Assembly (NCBI RefSeq): GCF_000002235.5
Contig: NW_022145528.1
Location: 1-64,000 of the forward strand
Source of the DNA: Strongylocentrotus purpuratus
Lineage: Eukaryota; Echinodermata; Echinoidea; Camarodonta; Strongylocentrotidae
Length of the DNA stretch: 64,000 bases
Reading direction: 5' to 3'
The position numbers and the translations under genes are program-made. Below, piece by piece: positions 55,539 through 64,000 of this stretch. The notes under the pieces are model-generated. The model searched no databases and was not told the DNA's origin. It saw nothing but the letters and a program-made list of their open reading frames with translations. Positions within the stretch are counted from its first letter, which is position 1. Every line of letters starts with the position of its first letter.

Positions 55539-58500
55539 GTATGGTTGACTGGAGTGTGTCAATGTGCTGTGCTGTTTTTGGTAATGTTTCTGATGACTTT
55601 GACAATATAAGTTCAACATATATACAGTACTCCTTTTTATCTCAAAATAATTGCCCTGTGAGTGTGATTTCTTTTGTCTTTGTTTGTGTTGCTGTGAGAC
55701 GGACATTTGTTTTCACTCAGTAATTATAACGTAATTAACACATACAAATTACAAAGGTGTGAAGAGTAGACCTATTGCAAGTCTGAAAAATTTTAAGGAG
55801 CTGGACCTTAAAGATGGTACCTCTAGTACATAAATTGTGCAAAAACAGTATAAGATTGCCACTGAAGAGATTCCTTAAACTAGTAAAGAAAGCTCTATCT
55901 TAAAAGAAAAGAATAATATTAAGGATACAGATAATATACACTTTTTTTTATACAGATTATTTCAACTCTGCGCTGATTTAAACAAAAATATTAAAGCTAT
56001 ATTCAATACACTTAAAAAAGTATTGTGATTCACGAGTGTAAGGCATGTGCAATTGAAAATGTAAAGGGAGATTGCTGGCAGTTTCCATGTGCCAAGGTCA
56101 TAATACGCTGACATCAGATTTGGTGGAAATACCATTGATGGGTGTAAAAGTCCGCAAACAGCAAACCGTAGTCCCATCAAGAAATACCCCTAGCAGAGAT
56201 GCCAAGTGTTCCATTTTTGCCGTATTTGTTCTTTTTTTTTGCTATGAATACTTCAGTATATTTTTTTAATGTTTTGTTTTATTTACCAAAAAAAAATATT
56301 GATGTTTTTCTTAATTCCCGATCATGGGCTTTGTGTTGTATGCCTATTATGCACCTATATCTTCAAAAGATACACGCAGTACGGTGATACAGGGCCCAAA
56401 CTGCGCACGTTGCAAACAACCCACGTGTTTGATTTGTTCACAGTTTGTACGATTGTTCAAAAAGACAGCTGTAGTATAGCGAGATATTTTTTTTCTCAAA
56501 AATCCTGTTTTTTCCTTTTAAGAATATTTTTTGTTGATGAAGGTTGGCATCTATGCCCTAGTCTCTCAAAGAGTCTTCTGGTGTGGGAAATGAAAGATTA
56601 AAGATAATGGCTTTACCATATACATGTATGAGGATGGGTGGAATAAGCAGAGCATTACATACATGATGTAAGGCCTGTTGGTCATATTACTGAAGGCTAT
56701 TAATCATGGTGATTGACAACACTTATTATTTGGTAAACACCCAAATGGTGTCGATTCCCCCAGTGAGAGCCCACTACAATGCATCTTTAGGTTGACCTTC
56801 ATTCTCTCACCGTACACATCAAATCACGAAGAAGAAGAAAAAGAACTTCAAAACTTGTCAGTCCGCTAGCTCAGAATCAAGAATGTTTACAATATTTGCA
56901 CCAATACAACCTCTAAACAGATATATAATACTAGTACATGAATATACAAAAACACAAGTCGCATATTCATAAATAACACAAGTATCTACTTCACTCTGTA
57001 TTATAGAAATGATTAGTCTATAATGGTCAAGAGTTTTAATGATTTTTTATTTTTACATGTACAGGAAACATCTGCATCAAGGAGGAAGGAGAAGTTGAGA
57101 AGAAGACGTGTCTTTCCATTCCAAGTTCAGATCGTTTGATATATGAGGGTCAGCTTGTAACTCAAGACGGTATGCTATAGGTTCTTGAAGGAAAATCAAA
57201 CATTGATAGCAAATCGTGGATTGGTGAAAGTTAGAACAAGATCGTACAAAAATAAGGAAGTCTATGAGTATTTAAAATAAGATATCACCAAGTCTCTGCA
57301 AATCACCAAATCGGCGATGTGGTTACTGGAATGTTTGTCGTACAAAAATACCATTACTTTCTGTTTTTCTCTTCAGCTCCTTCTCCCATGGGGTACTACT
57401 ACAAATATATTGTGTATATAATGTTTTTAAGGTTCTCTAAAAGGAAAAGACACACCCGAGTCATAGATTTTGAAAAATTTATGTTTTAGTAATTTTTTGT
57501 GTTGGAAAAAATAGGAGGGTGGTCCAGCAGTACGTCATAATGAATTAACAGATTCAGCCAATTTGAAGTGCCCATATGTTTAGTAATAACAACTTTCTTA
57601 ATTTTTGTCCGATTTGTTCCAACTTTCCCCCATCTACTTCTCAGATTTTTCTGCTCTCTTTTATACCCCCTTCACATACACCGATTTTTCTTACGAGTCC
57701 TTACGGATCGCACAAATTCACAGATCTTTCACGGATCCTTACGATGTGGCCACTTTTACGACCGGTTTAAGAGTTATTACGAACTATTTGCTGTTTATTA
57801 CGGATCATTACAAGTTATTAAGATGTATTTACGGCAACAGTCCAAGGATTGTTACGACTTGTCACGGATAACTACGAGCAACTAACGTGTTAGTTACGAC
57901 CTGTTTACGTGTTGTTACAAAGAGTTACAAGTATGTTTTCTTTACATTGTTATGTCATGATTTTTAGCCAAAAATAATAACTGAAAATGAAGTGTTCGAA
58001 TTTGCAGCTTTTATACCTTTCCCCAAATCGTAAACAGTTTGTAAGCATACGTAAAGTATACGTATCTAGTCGTAAAGTACTCGTAATTACACTTAAAATG
58101 CTCGAAATAACCCGTATCAATCCGTAAAGCCATCGTAAAATGACCCGAATAAAATCTTAAACACCACGTAAGCACACGTAACCATCCTTAAACTGCTCGC
58201 AATAATCCGTAAATAATCCGTAAACTGATCGTAAACTTATCATAACGAATCGTTACAAAAATCTGTTACGAGTCATTTACGGATTCTTGCAAGCAGTTTA
58301 CGGATGGTGGCGTGTTGTTGCGAGCGGTTGACGGATGGTTACGAGCTATTTACGAGCTATTTACGGACAAATCAATCCGTGGACAATCGTAAGAAGATTT
58401 TCGACATGTCAAATAATTTGCCTCTTCTTTCACGGATCTTTAAGAGTGTCTACGAGTTGTGACAATTATTTACGGATGCTTGTGATTGACTACGAGTTGG

Positions 58501-61500
58501 CGATCCGTAAGGACTCGTAAGAAAAATCTGTGTATCTGAAGGGGGTATTAGAGTAGTTTGCTATCAAGGTTGAATATCTGTTAAAAGGAAAATCAAACTT
58601 TAAATTGTTTGAGCCAGCCAGAAAATCCCATAGGAAAGTGAAAAGTATGCCGCAGACCTGCCGCAGACCTGCCGCAGATCTGCCGCAGACCTGCCGCAGA
58701 CTTTTAGTCTGCGGCAAAGAGTATGCCGAAGTATGCGGCAGAAAGAAATTTTGCTGCAGACTTGCCGCATACCAGTATGCCACAGGAACAGTCTGCGGCA
58801 GATCTGCGGCAGGATGAAATTTTGCTGCAGACTTGCCGCATACTAGTATGCCACAGGAACAGTCTGCGGCAGATCTGCGGCAGGATGAAATTTTGCTGCA
58901 GACTTGCCGCATACTAGTATGCCACAGGAACATTCTGCGGCAGATCTGCGGCAGGATGAAACTTTGCTCCAGACTTGCCGCATACTAGTATGCCACAGGA
59001 ACAGTCTGCGGCAGATCTGCGGCAGGATGAAACTTTGCTCCAGACTTGCCGCATACTAGTATGCCACAGGAACAGTCTGCGGCAGATCTGCGGCAGGATG
59101 AAACTTTGCTCCAGACTTGCCGCATACTAGTATGCCACAGGAACAGTCTGCGGCAGATCTGCGGCAGGGCGAAACTTTGCTCCAGACTTGCCGCATACCA
59201 GTACGCCACAGGAACAGTCTGCGGCAGGTCTGCCACAGGAAATCCCATTAAAGTCTAATAGGGCCAATTGAAACCAATCATCTCATGCATATTCATTATT
59301 ACTTTACACGTGTGACAGAAAAATACATTTATCATGATTTGTTAAGCAAATTAAGACAATGCACATCATTTTTGTGATTTCTATTTTCCTTTTGCCATTA
59401 TTAACCAATAGATTATTTTGTCTGATCATGTTACAATTACATTCACGTTTAAGCAATAGATATATTGATTACTAACCAAGAAACTATGATTACTAACCAA
59501 GAAACAATATACATATTTAGTATATATATGTGTACGAGCCTGTGTCACTTTAAATGTTACTCTTGAATACACTTCAAATGATCAATGTGATGAAGTTAAT
59601 ACAATTGAGAATAGAATATACCTAATTGGTAATATCGATATATATTGGTATTACCTAATTGGTAATATCGATATTGCCATTATTGATTATGAAGTATCAA
59701 TCAGTTTATCACTGGTTCTTCTACATGCATACTTTATTGCCACGTACTGGATATGAAAGAGTATGCGGCAGGTCTGCAGCAGGTCTCTTCATCATACTGA
59801 AAGAGTATGCGGCAAGTCTGCAGCAAGTCTGCGGCAGACCTGCCGCAGACAGTCATCTTTTTCACATGCAAATTAGTTTTGCCGCAGACTTGCCGCAGAC
59901 TTGCCGCATACTCTTTCAGTATGATGAAGAGTCTGCGGCAGGTCTGCAGGTCTGCCGCAGACCTACCGCAGACTCTTCATCATACTGAAAGAGTATGCGG
60001 CAAGTCTGCAGCAAGTCTGCGGCAGACCTGCCGCAGACTCTTCATCATACTGAAAGAGTATGCGGCAAGTCTGCAGCAAGTCTGCGGCAGACCTGCCGCA
60101 GACTCTTCATCATACTGAAAGAGTATGCGGCAAGTCTGCGGCAGACCTGCCGCAGACTCTTCATCATACTGAAAGAGTATGCGGCAGGTCTGCAGCAAGT
60201 CTGCGGCAGGTCTGCCGCAGACTCTTCATCATACTGAAAGAGTATGCGGCAAGTCTGCGGCAGACCTGCCGCAGACTCTTCATCATACTGAAAGAGTATG
60301 CGGCAAGTCTGCGGCAAGTCTGCGGCAAAACTAATTTGCATGTGAAAAAGATGACTGCGGCAGGTCTGCCGCAGATCTGCGGTAAGTCTGCCGCAGGAGT
60401 ATGCGGCAGGCTCATTTCTTTCCTATGGGATATGAATGTTTTGTTGAAAATAGGGAGGATGCATCCTTGGGGCACATTCCTGCTTGCAAATTGCAATAAA
60501 AAACTGAAAATATCCTTATTATTAATACTATAGAACTAATTGCATACATCTATAAATGTCCTTCGATGTTCTTTTTCCTCTGTTTCAAGCAATGACATTC
60601 AGTCTTGCAAGTTATTGGAAAATTATGTTTTATTTGGTTACAAAATTCATGTGGTTATAAAATTTATTCTTCTCTTTGTAGCCAATAATAGGTAACCAGA
60701 TCAAATTTTACCTCTCAGATAATATGAAAATATCTTAACTTTGTTCATATTAAACAGGTGTGGTCTTCACCACCAAGCAAGAAGGACAAGACCCATCGAC
60801 CAAACAAGGTATCATGAAGTTATTAAGAGAATTCTATTGTACAATGGTGCTCAGGGTGGTAAAAATTAAAAATTAAAACAAAATGTAAAATTGAAACATG
60901 AAAGGAGTATAAACTGATGCATGAAGTCCAATTTTCTGGGCTCTAGGGTTTGTAGATGCACTCTGGTTAAATGTGCTCCTTATTTTGAAGCATTTCAAAC
61001 AAATTGTTGTACCTCATATTATTGAATGATTTTGGGAACGAACATTAATCTATTACTGAATCTGTTAAAACTAGGATGTCTGATCGCGCACCCGATGTTG
61101 TGTGCTAAAATCCTTCCCATAGAGATTGCACGCATCCCTATGCAGTCTACGTGCATTGTGCGCTCATGCAAAATTGGTCAATGATTGTATGAGAATTCCT
61201 TTTTTACCAGAACTCAAGTTTATCTTTAAGGTTAGATTTTATTTGGATGGTGGGGGTGGGGTTGGCTTGACACAGACAAAAAGTATAAATGAAGATAACT
61301 AGGCCTTTATTTAGAAGGAAGGAAACAACTCAAGTTTATCTTTAAGGTAAGATTTCATTTGGATGTTGGGGTGGGAGTGGGGTTGGCTTGACACGGACAA
61401 AAATATCAATGAAGGTACAACTAGGCCTATATTTAAAAGGAAGGGAACAACTCATAAGTAAATAGCATTTACTCTCTATGTTCCAGGTTAATATGTTGAA

Positions 61501-61746
61501 CATCAAGTTGCACCACAAGAATTGACATGGTCTGTAAAATAGACAAAGTGATGAAGAATAGCTCAAAATCTTCAAATAAGTAGCATATGCACAGCTATTA
61601 AAAAAGAGAGATGTTGAACATTTCTTCTTGATTTCTTATAGAAATGATCTATGCCACCATAAAGCAAGAAGATGAAGAAGAGATATTTGAACCTATTACA
61701 ACTCGAGGTGAAGGAGGAGGAGAAACTGAGCAATCAATTCCTGAAG
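55442..61746 (+). CDS. N-terminus of a probable C2H2 zinc-finger-type regulator (3' partial)
   Basis: Exons 55442-55538, 57065-57169, 60758-60808 and 61642-61746 all join in phase 1 and encode 119 residues before leaving the window. The product is acidic and disordered-looking, with one or two psi-K-x-E motifs per exon: MKQE, IKEE, TKQE, a second TKQE made across the exon 3/4 junction, and IKQEDEEE. These match the SUMO-acceptor consensus. Such strings of short symmetric exons with IKEE/IKQE motifs are known from N-termini of multi-exon C2H2 zinc-finger proteins in fish and marine invertebrates. No zinc finger is visible here, so the family is inferred. The ATG at 55442 has the context ATAACATGG, with a possible acceptor six bases upstream. 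Confidence 0.6.
55539..57064. other. Intron 1 of the KxE gene
   Basis: AT-rich, no transposon with recognisable ends. Several short frames here have no features. Confidence 0.45.
57065..57169 (+). CDS. KxE-gene exon 2
   Basis: Acceptor TTTTACATGTACAG, donor CAAGACG|GTATGC, 105 bases, phase 1-1. Encodes NICIKEEGEVEKKTCLSIP followed by SSDRLIYEGQLVTQD. Two cysteines, not in a zinc-finger pattern. Confidence 0.6.
57184..58605. mobile_element. Family I-like MITE interrupted by a Harbinger-type element
   Basis: AAGGAAAATCAAACATTGATAGC at 57189 and TTGCTATCAAGG...AAGGAAAATCAAAC at 58557-58600 bracket it, the first parts as inverted repeats. The interior shares CTCCTTCTCCCATGGGG and CAGCCAATTTGAAG with 12521-13071. 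The Harbinger-type element sits at 57664-58547. Confidence 0.55.
57664..58547. mobile_element. PIF/Harbinger-type non-autonomous element dense in TTACG motifs
   Basis: Inverted ends TACCCCCTTCACATACACC and complement, extending through TTACGAGTCCTTACGG; TTA duplicated at 57661-57663 and 58548-58550. A 3-bp TTA target is the Harbinger hallmark. The interior holds dozens of TTACG(A/G) words, plus-oriented in the outer thirds and as CGTAA in the middle (about 58025-58250). Confidence 0.85.
58640..59240. repeat. 71-bp palindrome-rich satellite (CTGCGGCA), array 1
   Basis: Seven units; the phrase CCACAGGAACA recurs at 58779 and then about every 71 bases to 59208. Each unit has CTGCGGCAGATCTGCGGCAG, ACTTGCCGCATACTAGTATG and the GCAGACTTG complement, so every unit can fold. 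Frames stay open on both strands because the repeat lacks stops, not because it codes. Confidence 0.93.
59241..59754. other. AT-rich spacer between satellites
   Basis: Contains doubled GATTACTAACCAAGAAAC (59467) and TACCTAATTGGTAATATCGATAT (59620-59680). No gene. Confidence 0.5.
59755..60420. repeat. 65/53-bp palindrome-rich satellite (CTGCGGCA), array 2
   Basis: The phrase GAAAGAGTATGCGGC recurs at intervals of 65 or 53 bases, the difference being one CTGCAGCAAGT insertion. GTCTGCGGCAGACCTGCCGC is a perfect-type palindrome in most units. TGCAAATTAGTTTTGCCG and its complement near 59870 and 60325 make the array as a whole symmetric. Bordered on the right by TTTCCTATGGGAT, complementary to ATCCCATAGGAAA at 58624. 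Confidence 0.93.
60421..60757. other. Intron 2 end of the KxE gene
   Basis: AT-rich sequence up to the exon 3 acceptor; nothing else seen. Confidence 0.45.
60758..60808 (+). CDS. KxE-gene exon 3
   Basis: Acceptor ATATTAAACAG, donor CAAACAAG|GTATCA, 51 bases, phase 1-1. Encodes GVVFTTKQEGQDPSTKQ. Symmetric, so it can be skipped without a frame change. Confidence 0.55.
60809..61641. other. Intron 3 of the KxE gene
   Basis: ACTCAAGTTTATCTTTAAGG followed by GATTTTATTTGGATG-type sequence and GGTTGGCTTGACAC occurs twice (61208 and 61328), a direct duplication of about 120 bases. The TACCAGAACTCAAGTTTATC part is a family F MITE end. Confidence 0.55.
61642..61746 (+). CDS. KxE-gene exon 4
   Basis: Acceptor GATTTCTTATAG, donor CCTGAAG|GTATGA, 105 bases, phase 1-1. 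Encodes EMIYATIKQEDEEEIFEP, then a Gly/Glu-rich tail. The same length and phase as exon 2 suggest an old exon duplication. Confidence 0.6.
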
Positions 61747-62137
61747 GTATGATCAACATTCTTTTGTCTTTAAGGCAAATCAAATTCGTAAAGGGGAAGT
61801 TCATCCTGATATTGAGGTGGTTTTCACGAAAGTAGAAAAATGAGAGAAACAAATAAACATAAGTTTAAGCAAAATCTGATTAAAATATGAAATTCATGAT
61901 ATTTTTTAAAGTTGTCATCATTGAATTGCAAATCAGAAACACTGTGACGTATCTTGCCAGCTCCTCTTCCATTTGCTCTCGATCTAAGAAAATTCATGAA
62001 CTTTTATTTTCTTCAGTTATTGATGACAGTATAGATTTGTATCATACAGTGCTTGTATAGAAACATATTTTTAATTATATTACCGGTTTAACATGATTGT
62101 GTGATTGATAATTTTCTAAAGGGAAAGTATGTATTAA
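61747..62137. other. KxE-gene intron, decayed repeat
   Basis: 61785-62000 has phrases similar to family I MITEs (AAATCTGATTAAAATATGAAATT, CAGCTCCTCTTCC). No clear ends. Confidence 0.35.
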
Positions 62138-62668
62138 AGGTACTATGTCCCTTTTGCAGCCAACCTCAAATTCTGTAGAACTTTGCAGGAATTATGAATA
62201 TGTCATGTATGTCCTATCTGTGAAATTCAAATGTTAGCAGTGTCCTCGTATTCAAATTATGCAAGGAAACCCGTTGACTTGCTAGACTTCACTGTCAGAC
62301 ACTATTGAGTGACTGACTGGCTTTTTTTCTTCTTTGGTAATAACATACATGAAAAGAGTTGTAAAGGGTACATGAGCATTTGTCTACATCAATAACCCAC
62401 TTCTTGTGATGGCCAAGATTAAACTGATTGAATCTTTGTGCAGCATAAAACGTATGACAATTCGGTACAATTGTTTGAAAATCAAGACTATTACTTTTGG
62501 GCTCTATGGCCCTAAAGTCGATTTGACAACTAATAGTCATTATTTTCCCACTTGAAGACATTTTCAAGCCCCACCTTTTTAGGGAAGTTCTAAATAAGTA
62601 GTATCTTTCAAATGCAGTTGGAATTTAACTTTTTCATTTTTTTGGCCTGCAAATGGGACATAGTACCT
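62138..62668. mobile_element. TTAA-flanked MITE, family A, copy 3
   Basis: 531 bp; ends AGGTACTATGTCCC; TTAA at 62134-62137 and 62669-62672. Same orientation as copy 1 at 2966. Lies in the intron after exon 4. Confidence 0.88.
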
Positions 62669-63544
62669 TTAACTATTATTGGTTTTATAGTACAGGGCAA
62701 ATGGGAAGAAAGGTCACAAGATATGTCAAAGAGTTGCCAATTTGTGTTTGATTGATTGCAAAGTCATCTTTCCTATTTTTCATTGGTTTTTGCTCAAATT
62801 TTCACAGGTCTGTTTCTATCAAATTCAACTTAATATGAGAGTGGAATTTCCCTTCAATGATTAAAAAAAACAAAAATCAGTGCTGATAGCAAAAAAGAAT
62901 CATTATCAGACCAATGACAGTTTAAAGAAATAGTATGGACAATACAACAGTTTTTAATTGTTGAAATAGATATTCACAAAGTATTATAAACAGGAATGTC
63001 ACACAAGTTTATTTTTAATGACAACACATTGATCAAGGAAAATGTTAGTCTTTTGTAATTTGCATGATTGAGCTGCAATTTCTTAAACAGTGCATATAAA
63101 TAAAAGTATACACCACATTTTGGTAAGTAGCTCCTAATTCAAAAGTCACAATCACTGTGACCTTGAAATCTATCCCATAATAAAAAGTAACCTGTTTTGT
63201 CGTCTGATACCCTATTCATTTTCTTTTTCTGCTATGGGTTCCAGAGTACCAGGGTCTTTGAGTGTTGTTAAAATCTCCTTGCACCGAGTTTGGGCTGATC
63301 CAACTATTAATGTGGATCAAGCCATATACATTGCGTCCCAGAAAAAAACAAAACCCAGATTTATCAATGTTTTATTATAACTTAATCACAATTATAATTG
63401 ATAAAAGACGCATGTTTGGAAAGCTTAGATCCTCCTCTTTCATTTGATGCAACTCATATAATGCATATTTCACGCATGAGTGATTAAAATGAATTTGAAG
63501 AGAGGAAACCAAAAAGTCATTTGGCAGACAATATCTGAATTTCA
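62669..63544. other. KxE-gene intron, nothing recognised
   Basis: AT-rich; no further exon with a KxE motif or zinc finger was found before the window ends. Confidence 0.45.
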
Positions 63545-63999
63545 AAGAGAAAATCACATTTCTAGAAAGTTGAGTTTCTGCCCTTTAATATGACACCTTA
63601 GATAGGAAAAATGAGCTAGTAATAACAAAGTTCTGTTTGTTTAAAGTAGTGCTTGCATTTCCATAATTTCATTAAACGAATTCGTTTTCACTGGCTGCCT
63701 GCCATAGCAACCAACAGAATTAACAAAAGACTTAACTCCGTTTTGTTGACAATCAGCCATGCATCAAGTCTTTCGTCTACCACCGATTGTCAACAAAACG
63801 GAGATAATAAGTCTTTTGTCAATTCTGCTTATTGCTACGACAGGCGGCCAGTGAAAACGAATTTGTTTGATAAAATTATGGAAATGCAAGCACTACTTTA
63901 AACAAACAAAACTTTGTCATTCCTTGCTCATTTTTCCTGGTTGAGGTGTCATATGAAAGGGCAAAAGCTCAACTTTCTAGAAATGTGATTTTCTCTTTA
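63545..63999. mobile_element. Foldback MITE with 220-bp arms
   Basis: AAGAGAAAATCACATTTCTAG at the left and its complement at the window end. The arms include AAAACGAATTCGTTTTCACTGG-like and AACAAAACGGAG segments around a centre near 63765. Ends near TTTAAA; its right flank is outside the window, so the target duplication cannot be read. Confidence 0.78.
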
Positions 64000-64000
64000 A

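Noticed and set aside
58640-60420. Long overlapping frames with repeated CGRSAAGLRQ-type peptides on both strands
   Set aside because: They are open in several frames at once because the CTGCGGCA repeat lacks stop codons. No start context, splice sites or known domain.

Overview
This is eukaryotic, animal nuclear DNA: split genes with consensus GT/AG introns, LINE reverse-transcriptase remnants, a tRNA-derived SINE, and very many short inverted-repeat DNA transposons (MITEs). The style of repeats, the DEK orthologue and the Lys-Gln-Glu-rich zinc-finger-type N-terminus fit an echinoderm, most likely a sea urchin. That assignment is inference; no species can be fixed by eye.

Three protein-coding loci can be supported. 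(1) Positions 1091-14566, plus strand: the 3' eight coding exons of DEK, the chromatin-associated SAP-domain protein. The 306 codons run through the SAP-box, a lysine-rich linker, an acidic SSDEE motif and the C-terminal DEK domain to a stop. The N-terminal exons lie to the left of the window. Its introns carry two giant pyrimidine tracts, nested transposons and an array of ten decoy splice acceptors. (2) Positions 28764-26336, minus strand: an unrecognised three-exon gene for an 87-residue secreted peptide with a clear signal peptide. The mature part is very acidic, has no basic residue and ends in a two-cysteine loop. Its last two exons are duplicates of each other. (3) Positions 55442-61746, plus strand: four phase-1 exons of a gene whose product begins with a series of psi-K-x-E (SUMO-type) motifs, as in N-termini of many multi-exon C2H2 zinc-finger proteins. 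Its later exons are right of the window.

The rest is repeats. 14.6-21.5 kb is a MITE-rich 3' flank of DEK. 21.5-24 kb holds G/C-run-bearing hAT-like elements. 30.2-38.8 kb is a tandem array of about 1-kb units with a LINE inserted in one unit. 39.5-40.7 kb is a second LINE. 41.5-43.1 kb is a degenerate GTGCCCCTTTT repeat. 45.8-49.2 kb is a hAT-like element swollen by about two dozen copies of a 110-bp internal repeat. 51.5-54.6 kb holds a hAT element with an exact 8-bp target duplication and two TTAA-flanked elements. Two palindromic CTGCGGCA satellites and a TTA-flanked Harbinger-type element fill an intron of gene 3. At least eight elements are flanked by TTAA.

No operon-like organisation, rRNA, CRISPR or true tRNA gene is present. 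The three genes show no sign of acting together; they are neighbours in a repeat-rich region.
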